The notes beneath the pieces were generated by a model that saw only the letters and a list, made by a program, of their open reading frames with translations, was not told where the DNA came from and made no database searches. A program made the position numbers and the translations under genes. From Gemmiger formicilis (GTDB lineage: Bacteria; Bacillota; Clostridia; Oscillospirales; Ruminococcaceae), in NCBI RefSeq assembly GCF_018784445.1, contig NZ_WQOH01000026.1:33220-97219 (forward strand): a stretch of 64,000 nt of DNA, in the 5' to 3' direction. Of this stretch, positions 8,113-16,738 are shown piece after piece. Each line of letters starts with the position of its first letter. The stretch's first letter is position 1.

Positions 8113-9294
8113 TTATTTCTCTACCAGCGGCATCTCCTCCGTCCATACCCCGCCATTACTGTCCGTCACCCGCACAACGTATTTGGGCGCGGCATCGCCG
8201 TCGTACTCCCAGCCGTTGATGACGGCATCATCGTAAAACGTGCCATTCCAGACGCTCTCGGTGCGGGCGGAGCTGCCGTAGCTGTACTCACCCTCGCATT
8301 CCAGCGCGGCGGTGGCGGTAGGTTCGCCGGCGTCGCCGTTCAGACGCAGGTCTATTTCCACCTTCGCAATCTGCATCCACGGCGGGGCGTCAACCTGAAG
8401 TTCCACCGGGTAGCAGGTCAAGGTCAGATACCGCTTGCCGTTGACCCGGCTGATGTAGTACCCGAAATCCAGGCTGCTGCCCGCCGCACCCCAGACAATC
8501 GTCGGCTCGGTCATTTCGTCGTTGAAGTCCACCGTGCCTAAGCCCTCACTGGTGGTCGTACCATCGGCGGTCCACTGCACACTCAAATCGTAGGTGCTGC
8601 CCACCGTAAAAACAATCCCCTGCGCCGCAAAGCTGCCGTCGGGCGCGGCGGTCATATCATAGAGCTGCGTGTCGTCGCCGCTGCGCACAGCCAGCCGAGC
8701 GGTCATGCCGTCCTGCACCGTGCGCGGTGTGACCTGCACCTGCACAGGCATCCAGCTGCCCGCCGCGTCCCTGTGCAGCTTATCGGCAGGCAGCCAGCGC
8801 CAGTCCAGCACGGTGGCCTCGCCCATCCGCACGGCGTCCTGCAATTCGGAGATCTGCGCCGAAAGTTCTGCCTGCTGGGCCGCGTAGCTGGACTGGATGG
8901 CCGCATAGTTCTGGTTCAGCGCGGCGATCTGCCGCTCATACTGCCAGGCCACCGCCGCCAGCAGCCCGGCCAGGATAACGACCGCCGCGCCCCCGGCGCA
9001 GCCCCACAGTCTGCGGCGGCGCTTTTCCTCGGCGTCGCGGGCGGCCAGCAGGTCCCGCAGTGCATCCAGCGTCACGGCAGGCGCGGCGGGGTCGGCCTGC
9101 TCTGCGCCCAGCAGGGCATCCACGCCGGTGCCCAGTTCGGCCGCCAGCACCTGCAAATTGTCCAGCCCCGGCAGGGCGGTGTCCTTCTCCCACTTGCCCA
9201 GGGCCTGGCGGCTGACGCCGATGCGCTCGGCCAATGCCTCCTGGCTCAGGCCCTTGGCCCTGCGTGCTGTTTGGATATTCTGCCCCAGTGTCAC
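8113..9294 (-). CDS. Membrane-anchored Xre-family regulator with extracytoplasmic domain
   Basis: 393 aa in three parts. Residues 1-60 are a Cro/C1-type helix-turn-helix (LSQEALAERIGVSRQALGKWEKD). A basic stretch EKRRRRLW leads into one transmembrane helix near residues 98-118 (AGGAAVVILAGLLAAVAW). A coiled-coil stalk (about 120-160) and a beta-rich outer domain follow. The layout resembles RodZ or one-component membrane sensors that read the envelope and bind DNA. It sits between two divergent cell-wall-type operons, and its own promoter region holds a perfect 11-bp inverted repeat (9328-9352). It is a candidate regulator of the asnB/murE operon. The ligand is unknown. Confidence 0.82.
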   Translation of the reverse strand: MTLGQNIQTARRAKGLSQEALAERIGVSRQALGKWEKDTALPGLDNLQVLAAELGTGVDALLGAEQADPAAPAVTLDALRDLLAARDAEEKRRRRLWGCAGGAAVVILAGLLAAVAWQYERQIAALNQNYAAIQSSYAAQQAELSAQISELQDAVRMGEATVLDWRWLPADKLHRDAAGSWMPVQVQVTPRTVQDGMTARLAVRSGDDTQLYDMTAAPDGSFAAQGIVFTVGSTYDLSVQWTADGTTTSEGLGTVDFNDEMTEPTIVWGAAGSSLDFGYYISRVNGKRYLTLTCYPVELQVDAPPWMQIAKVEIDLRLNGDAGEPTATAALECEGEYSYGSSARTESVWNGTFYDDAVINGWEYDGDAAPKYVVRVTDSNGGVWTEEMPLVEK

Positions 9295-9327
9295 AGGCTC
9301 ACCTGCTTTCCGCTTTGATTTGACATA

Positions 9328-9352
9328 ATTTTACCACAGCGTGTGGTAAAAT
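9328..9352. promoter_or_regulatory. Perfect inverted repeat in a divergent promoter
   Basis: Arms ATTTTACCACA and TGTGGTAAAAT are exact reverse complements separated by GCG. The site lies between the start codons of the Xre membrane regulator (minus) and asnB copy 2 (plus), just downstream of a TTGACA hexamer at 9320-9325. It fits an operator for the Xre protein; a transcript hairpin is the alternative. Confidence 0.68.
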
Positions 9353-9416
9353 GCCAGCAAGTCAAGTGTACAAAACGGTAACGGCAGGTTGCACTGCCGG
9401 GAAAGGATGCTGGAAT

Positions 9417-11231
9417 ATGTGCGGAATTGCCGGTTTTATCTCCCCCGCCCGGGCGGACGCCGCAGCACTGGTCCCGATGCTGGCGCGCATCGCCCACCGC
9501 GGGCCGGACGGCCAGGGAACGTTTGTGGAGGGACCCGCCGCGCTGGGTCACTGCCGCCTGGCCATTATTGATTTGCAGGGCGGCGCACAGCCGCTGTACA
9601 GCGAGGATAAAAATTTCGTCGTCGTGTTCAACGGCGAAATCTACAACTACCGCGAACTGACCGCCGAGCTGACCGCCCTGGGCCACACCTTTGCCACCCG
9701 CACCGACACCGAGGTGCTGCTGCACGGGTGGGAGCAGTGGGGCCGCGAACTGCTCCCCCGGTTGCGGGGAATGTTCGCCCTTGCGCTGTGGGACCGCCGG
9801 GCGCAGGTGCTTTTCTGCGCCCGGGATATGTTCGGCATAAAGCCGCTCTACTACTGCCGCTGCGCCGACGGCACGCTGCTGTTTGCCAGCGAGATCAAGG
9901 CGTTTCTGGATCATCCCTCGTTTGAAAAGCAACTCAACACCGCGCAGCTGCCGCTCTACTTATCCTGCCAGTATTCCCCGGGGCGGGACACGTTTTTTGC
10001 CGGGGTGCAAAAGCTGCTGCCCGGGCATTTTCTGGAATTTTCCGAGGGGATCGTGCGCACCACGCGGTGGGTACAGCCCGCCTTTCTGCCAGGCGATACG
10101 CCGCCCGCCCCCGATGAGCTGGAAGCCGTGCTGCGCCAAAGTGCCGAGGCCCACAAAATTGCCGACGTCGAGGTCGCTGGGTTCCTCTCCGGCGGGGTGG
10201 ACTCGGCCTACCTCACGGCATTGGCCCGGCCCGCGCGGACCTACACGATTTCCTATGCAGAGCCGAAGTACGACGAGTCCTTCCCTGCCCGGGCGCTGGC
10301 GCGGAATTTGGGGCTGCGGAACCGGGTGCGGTGCATCAGCCCCGGCGAGTTCTGGGACGCCGTACCCGCTGTGCAGTACCACATGGACGAGCCGATGGCC
10401 GACGCGGCCGCCGTGGCGCTCTACTTTTTGAACCGTGAGGCCGCCAGGGATGTGAAGGTCGTCCTCTCGGGCGAGGGCGCGGACGAGCTGTTCGGCGGGT
10501 ATAACATCTACCGCGATCCCTTCACTGCGCGGTGGTATAACCGCCTGCCGCCCTGGCTGCGGGGCGGGCTGGGGGCCGCCGCCAGCCTGCTGCCGCCCGG
10601 GCCGGGGGTAAATTTTCTTGTGCGGCGTGGTTTAAGTTTAGAAGAACGTTACTTTGGCCCCACGGCGCTTTTGACCGAGCGGGAAAAGCGCCGCCTGCTG
10701 CCCGGGTACGAGGGCGACGGCGACCCGGTCTGCCTGACCGAATCCAGCTGGGACATGACCGAGGATCAGGACCCTGTGACCCGGATGCAGCAGGTAGATC
10801 TGCAGCTCTGGCTGGCCGGGGATATTTTGCTGAAAGCCGACAAAATGAGCATGGCCCACAGCCTGGAGCTGCGGGTGCCCTACCTTGATAAAGAAGTCTT
10901 TGCCCTGGCCGCCGCGCTGCCCGCCGCCGCCAAGGCCAACGCCCGCATGACAAAAATTGCCCTGCGCCAGGCTGCGGCCCGCACACTGCCCCCGGCGGCT
11001 GCCGCCCGGAAAAAGCTGGGTTTCCCGGTGCCGGTGCGGGACTGGCTGCGGCAGGAGCCGTACACCAGCCGGGTGCGGGCCGTATTCAGCCGCCCGGCAG
11101 CCGGAGAGTTCTTTAATGTGCGGCTGCTGCATACTATGTTGAACCACCACCTGCACGGCGGCGACTGCTGGCGGCAGATCTGGTGCGTGTACAGTTTTTT
11201 GATTTGGTACGAACAGTTTTTTGGAGCGTGA
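9417..11231 (+). CDS. asnB: Glutamine-hydrolysing asparagine synthase (AsnB family), copy 2
   Basis: 604 aa. It begins MCGIAGFIS with the catalytic Cys2, then AHRGPDGQG, VVFNGEIYNY and CARDMFGIKPLYY. PP-loop SGGVDS is at 258-263, followed by VVLSGEGADELFGGY. The start at 9417 is fixed by the need for Cys2; an upstream in-frame ATG at 9351 is rejected. It lies 6 nt upstream of the murE-like gene in one operon. The two AsnB copies share the domain layout but differ throughout the C-terminal half, so they are not a recent duplication. Linkage to a Mur ligase supports an amidation role in the envelope, inferred from context only. Confidence 0.92.
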   Translation: MCGIAGFISPARADAAALVPMLARIAHRGPDGQGTFVEGPAALGHCRLAIIDLQGGAQPLYSEDKNFVVVFNGEIYNYRELTAELTALGHTFATRTDTEVLLHGWEQWGRELLPRLRGMFALALWDRRAQVLFCARDMFGIKPLYYCRCADGTLLFASEIKAFLDHPSFEKQLNTAQLPLYLSCQYSPGRDTFFAGVQKLLPGHFLEFSEGIVRTTRWVQPAFLPGDTPPAPDELEAVLRQSAEAHKIADVEVAGFLSGGVDSAYLTALARPARTYTISYAEPKYDESFPARALARNLGLRNRVRCISPGEFWDAVPAVQYHMDEPMADAAAVALYFLNREAARDVKVVLSGEGADELFGGYNIYRDPFTARWYNRLPPWLRGGLGAAASLLPPGPGVNFLVRRGLSLEERYFGPTALLTEREKRRLLPGYEGDGDPVCLTESSWDMTEDQDPVTRMQQVDLQLWLAGDILLKADKMSMAHSLELRVPYLDKEVFALAAALPAAAKANARMTKIALRQAAARTLPPAAAARKKLGFPVPVRDWLRQEPYTSRVRAVFSRPAAGEFFNVRLLHTMLNHHLHGGDCWRQIWCVYSFLIWYEQFFGA

Positions 11232-11237
11232 TGCCAA

Positions 11238-12707
11238 ATGGACCTGCGGCGGCTTATCCAGAACACCGACTGCCAGCTTGTGCGGGGCGACGCCCTGACC
11301 GAGGTGACGGCGCTCTGCTGTGATTCCCGCTGTGCCGGGCCGGGGGCGCTGTTTGTCTGCCTGCCGGGCCGCCACACCGACGGGCGGCAGTTTGCGGCCC
11401 AGGCCGTGGCCGCCGGGGCTGTGGCGGTGCTGTGCGCCGGGCCGCCCCCGGACGTGGGCGCGGCCGTGGTAGAGACGGAAAACCCACGCCGCATGATGGC
11501 GGTTTTGGCGGCGCGGCTCTGCGGTGAACCGGCCCGCGCCATGACGATGATCGGCGTGACCGGCACGAAGGGCAAGACGACGACGGCCCACCTGCTGGCG
11601 GCCATTTTGCAGGCCGATGGGCGGCGGGTCGGGTTGGTGGGCACCAACGGCGTCTGCTGGCCCGGCCATCGCCACGATTTGAACCACACAACGCCGGAAA
11701 GCTGTGACTTGCAGGCGCTTTTGCGCCGCATGGCCGACGACGGCTGCGACACCTGCGTGATGGAAGTTTCAAGCCTGGGGATGAAGTTTGACCGCGCGGC
11801 GGGGATAGAGTTTGACGTAGGCGTGTTCACGAACCTGTCGCCCGACCACATCGGCCCCGGTGAGCACGCGGATTTTGCCGAGTATCTGCACTGGAAAGCC
11901 GCGCTGTTTCAGCAGTGCCGCGCGGGAGTTTTCAACATCGACGACCCCTGGGTGGGGAAAATCGTGGACGGTGTCTCCTGCCGCGTCGTAACCTACGGCA
12001 CGGTCCCCGGGGCCGATGTGCGGGCCGATAGCAATTTTACTCTGACACGGGAGGGCGGTCGGCTGGGCGCGGCCTTCACGGTGGACGGTGTGCGGTACAC
12101 CGTGGGGATGCCCGGGGCGTTCAGCGTGCAGAACGCCCTGGCTGCCCTGGCTGCAGCGCGGGTGCTGGGCGCGGGCGAGGACGCGATACGCCGGGGGCTG
12201 GCCGCCGCCGTGGTGCAGGGCCGGGTGGAGCCTGTGGCCGTGGACGCACCGTTCACGGTGCTGATCGACTACGCCCACAACGAGGCCGCCGCCGAGAGCC
12301 TGCTGCGCACGCTGCGGGCCTACACTCCGGCGCGGCTGGTGGCGGTGTTCGGCTGCGGTGGCGAGCGGAGCCGGCTGCGGCGGTTCGGTATGGGGTCCGT
12401 CTGCGCCCGGCTGGCGGATTTCTGCGTCATTACCGAGGACAACAGCCGCAGTGAGCCGGTGGAGCATATTTTGGCGGATATCCGGGCGGGGCTGAAACTT
12501 GGCAACCCGGCCACCCCCTTTGCCGAGATACCGGACCGGCGGCAGGCCATTTACTACGCGCTGGCCCACGCCCAGCCCGGGGATATCGTGGCGATTTTAG
12601 GCAAGGGCCACGAGACGACGATAGAACGCAATGGGGTCAAGGAGCCGTTTGTGGAAAGTGAGATCGTGGAAGAGTATTGGGATAGCAAAAGGGCGGTCTT
12701 GCGCTGA
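11238..12707 (+). CDS. murE: MurE-like UDP-MurNAc-tripeptide synthetase
   Basis: 489-aa Mur ligase that adds the third amino acid to the peptidoglycan stem in the cytoplasm. The N-terminal domain (about 1-100) binds the UDP substrate. GTKGKTTT at 109-116 is the ATP loop, and NHTTPESCDL and EVSSLGMKFDR form the central domain. NDxR-type recognition in the C-terminal domain reads DNSR at 401-404, where DAP-adding MurE usually has DNPR. The Pro-to-Ser change may be neutral or alter amino-acid choice. QGRVEP carries the conserved Arg-Val-Glu-Pro. It may be a second MurE paralogue serving a special wall modification with the neighbouring amidotransferase. Confidence 0.88.
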   Translation: MDLRRLIQNTDCQLVRGDALTEVTALCCDSRCAGPGALFVCLPGRHTDGRQFAAQAVAAGAVAVLCAGPPPDVGAAVVETENPRRMMAVLAARLCGEPARAMTMIGVTGTKGKTTTAHLLAAILQADGRRVGLVGTNGVCWPGHRHDLNHTTPESCDLQALLRRMADDGCDTCVMEVSSLGMKFDRAAGIEFDVGVFTNLSPDHIGPGEHADFAEYLHWKAALFQQCRAGVFNIDDPWVGKIVDGVSCRVVTYGTVPGADVRADSNFTLTREGGRLGAAFTVDGVRYTVGMPGAFSVQNALAALAAARVLGAGEDAIRRGLAAAVVQGRVEPVAVDAPFTVLIDYAHNEAAAESLLRTLRAYTPARLVAVFGCGGERSRLRRFGMGSVCARLADFCVITEDNSRSEPVEHILADIRAGLKLGNPATPFAEIPDRRQAIYYALAHAQPGDIVAILGKGHETTIERNGVKEPFVESEIVEEYWDSKRAVLR

Positions 12708-12754
12708 AGGCAAGGCCGCGAAACGTATTAAATCATCGCTCTGTAGGAGTCGGC

Positions 12755-12912
12755 GTCCCCGACGACCCGCGGGTGACGCAGACACCCCGTTCACGGGCGC
12801 TTGTAGGGCGGCCAGCCCTCTGGCCGCCGCGGAGGGGTCAAGACCCCTCCCTGCAAATCTACCGCAAAAGGGGTTGCAACGGCAAAGTTACGGGCCGGGC
12901 ATGCCCGGCCCC
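12755..12912. repeat. GC-rich intergenic repeat, family B
   Basis: Contains GGGCGGCCAGCCCTC..GGCCGCC and GGGCCGGGCATGCCCGGCCC palindromes. It resembles units near 19.2, 21.05 and 31.05 kb. It occupies the gap between convergent murE and glgB; no gene seen. Confidence 0.6.
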
Positions 12913-12922
12913 TACCGCACAG

Positions 12923-12965
12923 CAAAAAACACCCCTGCGCCATCCCAAAACGGCGCAGGGGTGTT
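12923..12965 (-). terminator. glgB terminator
   Basis: AACACCCCTGCGCC at 12928-12941 pairs with GGCGCAGGGGTGTT at 12952-12965. On the minus strand a T-run (GTGTTTTTTG) follows. A strong intrinsic terminator 17 nt after the glgB stop. Confidence 0.9.
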
Positions 12966-12981
12966 GCCTATCCTTGTAAAA

Positions 12982-14751
12982 TCAGACCAACTTATACAGC
13001 CGCCCGCTGAACGGTGCCAGCGTCAGCTTCAGCTTGCCTTCGCACGCCTTACCCACAAGCCGCTTCGGCTTCTCGGTCTGGCCGCCGAAGCACTGCCAAT
13101 CCGTGTCCAGAATCGGCGTCAGCCTGCCCGAGCGGGGCAGTGTCAGCTCGTACTCTTTCAGCTCCGTATCGCCGAAGTTGAACGCCGCCAGCACCGCGCC
13201 GTCATGGCCCTCACGCCAGATGGCACAGGCGTCCAGCTCGGGGTGCCGGCAGTCCAGCCACTGGAACGCCGCCGGGTCGTACTCACGACTCCAGAACGCC
13301 TCGTTGGCGCAGTACGCCTCGTTCAGCGCCTTGCGGTAGCGGTGGAAATCGTCGTGGCTCGGGTATTTCAGCACCATCCAGTCCTGCTCGCGGCTCTCGT
13401 CAAACTCGCGCAGCTGCGCGAATTCGTTGCCCATAAAGTCCAACATCTTGCCCGGGTGGATAGCCATGTACAGGTACAGCGCCCGCGCCTGGGGGAACTT
13501 GCCCTCGTAGTCGCCGTACATTTTTTGCACGATGGTCGCCTTGCCGTGGACGTTCTCGTCGTGGCTGAAGGGCAGGATGTAGTGCTCATTCCAGGCGTAC
13601 ATCATCGAGAAGGTCAGCTTGCCCAAGTTCTCCCGCCGCTCGTCCGGGGTCTTTTTAAAGTAGTCTAGGGTATCGTTCATCCAGCCTAGATCCCACTTGT
13701 AGTCAAAGCCCAGGCCGCCGTACTCGACCGGCGCGGTCACTTTCGGGAAGCTGGTGGAGTCCTCAGCAATCAGGATGGCCGTGGGGTGGCGCTGCTGCAA
13801 ACCGCAGTTCATGCCCTTCAAAAAGTCCAGCGTCGAGCCATTGACGCCGCGGTTCGGGTCGCCCTGCCAGTAGATGAGCCGGGACACCGCGTCCATGCGC
13901 AGGCCGTCGGCATGGAACACCCGCAGCCAGTAATCGGCGCAGGACTGGATGAAGCACTGGATCTCGCCGCGGGAGTGCATGAAGTTACAGCTGCCCCACT
14001 CGCTCTGGCCCACAGCGGCTGCCGGGTACTCATACAGCGGTGTACCGTCAAATTCTTTCAAGCCGTAGGCGTCCACGGCAAAGTGAACCGGTACAAAATC
14101 CAGAATAACGCCGATGCCCTGCTTGTGGCAGGCGTTGACAAATTCGGCCAGCTCGTCCGGCGTGCCGTAGCGGCTGGTGGGGGCAAAAAAGCCGGTGATC
14201 TGGTAGCCCCAGCTGCCGTCGAAGGGGTGCTCGGCCAGGGGCATGAGTTCAATGTGGGTGAAGCCGTTCTCCCTGCAGTAGGCGGGCAGCAGCTCGGCCA
14301 GTTCGGCGTAGGTATACCAGCTGCCGTCCTCCTTCTGCCGCCAGCTGCCGGCATGGACCTCGTAGATATTCAGCGGTTTATCGAAGCATTTTGTGCGTGC
14401 CTGCATCCATTGGTCGTCGTCAAAGCCCTGCGGGCGGTCGGACACGATGCTGCGGCCGTCGGGGCGCAGTGTCATAGCCGTGCCGTAGGGGTCGCAGTGG
14501 GCCACGCTCTGGCCGTTTGCGCCGCGCACCCAATACTGGTAGACCATACCCGCGTTCACACCGGGGGCGTCGCATTCCCACACGGCGGACTGGGTGCGGT
14601 GCAGGTCAAAGGTGCCGATCTCGGTCTCGACGGCGATATGCTGCGCGGACGGTGCCCACACTGCAAAATGTGTGCCGCCGAAATAGGTATGCGCCCCGAA
14701 AAATTCATACGCATCAAAGGCGTGCCCGGTGTAAAAATCCTGCATATTCAT
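12982..14751 (-). CDS. glgB: 1,4-alpha-glucan branching enzyme
   Basis: 589-aa GH13 enzyme forming alpha-1,6 branches in glycogen in the cytosol. An N-terminal CBM48 beta domain (about 15-110, FGGTHFAVWAPSAQHIAVE) precedes the barrel. Barrel motifs: DFVPVHF (region I), DGLRMDAVSRLIYW with the nucleophile Asp, ILIAEDST with the acid Glu, and FSHDENVHGK with the transition-state Asp. The C-terminal all-beta domain ends SGRLYKLV. The start at 14751 follows GGAG. No other glycogen genes are adjacent; it stands alone between family A and B repeats. Confidence 0.95.
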   Translation of the reverse strand: MNMQDFYTGHAFDAYEFFGAHTYFGGTHFAVWAPSAQHIAVETEIGTFDLHRTQSAVWECDAPGVNAGMVYQYWVRGANGQSVAHCDPYGTAMTLRPDGRSIVSDRPQGFDDDQWMQARTKCFDKPLNIYEVHAGSWRQKEDGSWYTYAELAELLPAYCRENGFTHIELMPLAEHPFDGSWGYQITGFFAPTSRYGTPDELAEFVNACHKQGIGVILDFVPVHFAVDAYGLKEFDGTPLYEYPAAAVGQSEWGSCNFMHSRGEIQCFIQSCADYWLRVFHADGLRMDAVSRLIYWQGDPNRGVNGSTLDFLKGMNCGLQQRHPTAILIAEDSTSFPKVTAPVEYGGLGFDYKWDLGWMNDTLDYFKKTPDERRENLGKLTFSMMYAWNEHYILPFSHDENVHGKATIVQKMYGDYEGKFPQARALYLYMAIHPGKMLDFMGNEFAQLREFDESREQDWMVLKYPSHDDFHRYRKALNEAYCANEAFWSREYDPAAFQWLDCRHPELDACAIWREGHDGAVLAAFNFGDTELKEYELTLPRSGRLTPILDTDWQCFGGQTEKPKRLVGKACEGKLKLTLAPFSGRLYKLV

Positions 14752-14775
14752 GATGAAAGTCTCCTATTGTAAGGA

Positions 14776-14928
14776 TGCCTTCCCCCCTGGGGGAAGTTGT
14801 CAGCGGCCCCGACCGCTGACTGATAAGGGGGCGGCGGTTCCGTCATAGCCCGGTAATGGATTGCTGCGGGAAGTCTGCCCCTCATCCGCCCCTTCGGGGC
14901 ACCTTCCCCCCTCAGGGGAAGGCCTTTC
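14776..14928. repeat. Intergenic repeat, family A
   Basis: Begins CCTTCCCCCCTGGGGGAAG and ends with ACCTTCCCCCCTCAGGGGAAGG, with an internal GCCCCTCATCC. Same build as at 7966-8112. Situated between glgB and mgtE. Confidence 0.7.
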
Positions 14929-14931
14929 TCT

Positions 14932-14966
14932 AAAAAAATTGTACCACACCCAAAGGTGTGGTACAA
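14932..14966 (-). terminator. mgtE terminator
   Basis: TTGTACCACACC at 14939-14950 pairs exactly with GGTGTGGTACAA at 14955-14966 around a 4-nt loop. Reading minus, ATTTTTTTAG follows. Confidence 0.9.
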
Positions 14967-14995
14967 CCTACAATTTTGAACACGGTGTCCAAAAT

Positions 14996-16360
14996 TTAAA
15001 TTTTCAGCAAAACCCGTGCAATGTTGAAGTAGACCAGCAGCGTCGTGGTATCGACGATGGTGGTGATAAGCGGCGACGCCATGACGGCCGGGTCCATCTT
15101 GAACTTTTCGGCCACAACAGGCAGCAGGCCGCCGATCAGCTGGGACAGGATGACCGTGCAGACCAGCGTCAGGCAGACGACCGCTGCCACAGGAGCTTTG
15201 ATGCCGTCCAGGAAAATCAGTTTGGCAAAGTTGCACAGCGCCAGCGTGCCGCCGCAGAGGATGGCAATGCGGAACTCGCGCCACAGAATCTTCGGCAGGT
15301 CGTGGGGCTCAATGTCACCGACGGCCAGGCCGCGGATGATGGTGGAAGTACTCTGGCTGCCCGCGTTGCCGCCTGCGTCGGTCAGCATCGGGATGTAGGC
15401 GGTCAGCACCGTCACGGCGGCGAGGGCATCCTCATACCCGCGGATGACCATGCTGGAGAAGGTGGAGGAAATCATCAGGAACAGCAGCCACGGCGCACGA
15501 CTTTTGTACAGATCCCACATAGACTGTTTAAAGTAAGGCTTGTCCGACGGGCCGATAGCGTTCATCTTGGCGATATCTTCGCTGGCCTCGTCCTGCATGA
15601 TCGAGATAGCGTCGTCGATGGTGACGATACCGACCAGACGCTTCTCGTTGTCCACAACGGGAATAGCCAGGTAGCCGTACTTCTCGAACATCTGGGAGAC
15701 GTCCTCCTGGTCGGTGGTGGTGGCAACGCTGACGACGTTGTCATCCATCATGTCGCGGATGATCTCGTTCTGCGGATCCTTCGAGAGGACCAGTGCGCGC
15801 AGGGAGACGACGCCGATGAGGGTGCGGTCACGGTCGGTGACGTAGCAGTTGTTGATGGTCTCCTTGTCAAAGCCGTTCTTGCGGATGGCGTCCATGGCCT
15901 GGGCCACGGTCCAGTCGGGGCGCAGCTCCATCAGCTCGGTGGTCATGACGCCGCCGGCGGAGTCCTCGGGGTATTTGAGCAGTTCGTTGATCATGCGGCG
16001 GGTCGCGGGGTCCGCCTGGCCAAGGATACGCTTGACCACATTGGCGGGCATTTCCTCGACCAAATCCGTCGCATCATCGACGAACAGGTCGTCCACAACA
16101 GCCTTCAATTCCTTATCGGTCAGGCCGTCGATGAGGTTCTGCTGGGTCTCGGGGGTAAGCTCGGCAAAAATCTCGGCCGCCAGGTCCTTGGGACACAGGC
16201 GGAACAGCACCGGAAGCTTCTCCGGCGGGAGATCCTCAAACACGGCGGCCAGATCGGGCGCGGGCAGGGTGGACATAACATCGCGCAGGCTCTGGTACTT
16301 TTTGGCATCGTCCAGGTTGGCCAGCATCGTGCGGAGGGTCAGGATCGCGGTATCAGACAT
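14996..16360 (-). CDS. mgtE: Magnesium transporter MgtE
   Basis: 454-aa Mg2+ channel of the inner membrane. The N-terminal helical MgtE_N superhelix (about 1-130) contains DLPPEKLPVLFRLCPKD. Two CBS domains (about 135-260; VSLRALVLSKD, IPVVDNEKRLVGIVTIDDA) gate the pore in response to Mg2+. Five membrane helices follow, with the conserved PMLTDAGGNAGSQSTSTIIRG near residue 335. Length is normal. It is preceded by a 235-nt leader with a terminator whose right arm carries the Shine-Dalgarno sequence, so expression is probably regulated by leader RNA as well as by CBS gating. Confidence 0.95.
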   Translation of the reverse strand: MSDTAILTLRTMLANLDDAKKYQSLRDVMSTLPAPDLAAVFEDLPPEKLPVLFRLCPKDLAAEIFAELTPETQQNLIDGLTDKELKAVVDDLFVDDATDLVEEMPANVVKRILGQADPATRRMINELLKYPEDSAGGVMTTELMELRPDWTVAQAMDAIRKNGFDKETINNCYVTDRDRTLIGVVSLRALVLSKDPQNEIIRDMMDDNVVSVATTTDQEDVSQMFEKYGYLAIPVVDNEKRLVGIVTIDDAISIMQDEASEDIAKMNAIGPSDKPYFKQSMWDLYKSRAPWLLFLMISSTFSSMVIRGYEDALAAVTVLTAYIPMLTDAGGNAGSQSTSTIIRGLAVGDIEPHDLPKILWREFRIAILCGGTLALCNFAKLIFLDGIKAPVAAVVCLTLVCTVILSQLIGGLLPVVAEKFKMDPAVMASPLITTIVDTTTLLVYFNIARVLLKI

Positions 16361-16390
16361 AAAAAAGCTGCCTCCTTTTCAGGCGGCAGC
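16361..16390 (-). terminator. Terminator abutting the mgtE start codon
   Basis: Reading minus: GCTGCCGCCT, loop GAAA, AGGAGGCAGC (one mismatch), then TTTTTT directly before ATG. The right arm contains AAGGAGG, the mgtE ribosome binding site, so one hairpin can block both transcription and translation. Confidence 0.82.
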
Positions 16391-16595
16391 CAAGCACATT
16401 TGGTTTTGGGCAACGCAAAACAGAGCAACACCGTGGGTTATGGCTAACACACAGTTTGCTTTGATGCGCCCCTAAAAATATGGTGGCTGCCGTTATTTAA
16501 GATACATCGGTACACAGGACTGGGACTGGGGGTATCCATTGTGACAACCACCTCACATATATTTGAATTTTTACCATAAGGCGCTATTCGCACCT
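16361..16595 (-). promoter_or_regulatory. Candidate riboswitch leader of mgtE
   Basis: From a predicted start near 16595 the leader can fold into a long-range stem: TAAAAAT near 16570 pairs with ATTTTTA near 16475. Inside it, GGTGGTT pairs with AGCCACC. The same CGGCAGCCA (plus-strand 16484-16492) is a perfect 9-nt complement of TGGCTGCCG (16384-16392), which is the left arm of the terminator before mgtE. So an aptamer stem, an antiterminator and a terminator compete for shared bases. By eye it does not match the M-box consensus well, so I leave the class unassigned. Confidence 0.65.
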
Positions 16596-16601
16596 ATATT
16601 T

Positions 16602-16630
16602 ACTTTACCATCCAAAGCCGAATTAGTCAA
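16602..16630 (-). promoter_or_regulatory. mgtE promoter
   Basis: Minus strand TTGACT (16630-16625), 17-bp spacer, TAAAGT (16607-16602). Predicted start near 16595. Confidence 0.7.
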
Positions 16631-16691
16631 CGGTAAATTTCGGCATTTTGAGAAAAAATTCAGAAAGACAATCATAAGCAGCATAAATACA

Positions 16692-16723
16692 CAGGGGAGA
16701 CAGCGTGCCGCGTGTCTCCCCTG
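16692..16723 (-). terminator. Hairpin after the 469-aa gene
   Basis: CAGGGGAGACA at 16692-16702 pairs with TGTCTCCCCTG at 16713-16723. The T tract is weak on either strand. It lies 16 nt past the stop codon of the minus-strand gene. Confidence 0.55.
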
Positions 16724-16738
16724 CAAAATTCTTTCTTG

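Noticed and set aside
16361..16595. Standard M-box (ykoK) riboswitch
   Set aside because: Only a loose GTGAGG..ATGGATAC resemblance at the 5' side; the other conserved blocks could not be aligned by eye, so the class is left open.
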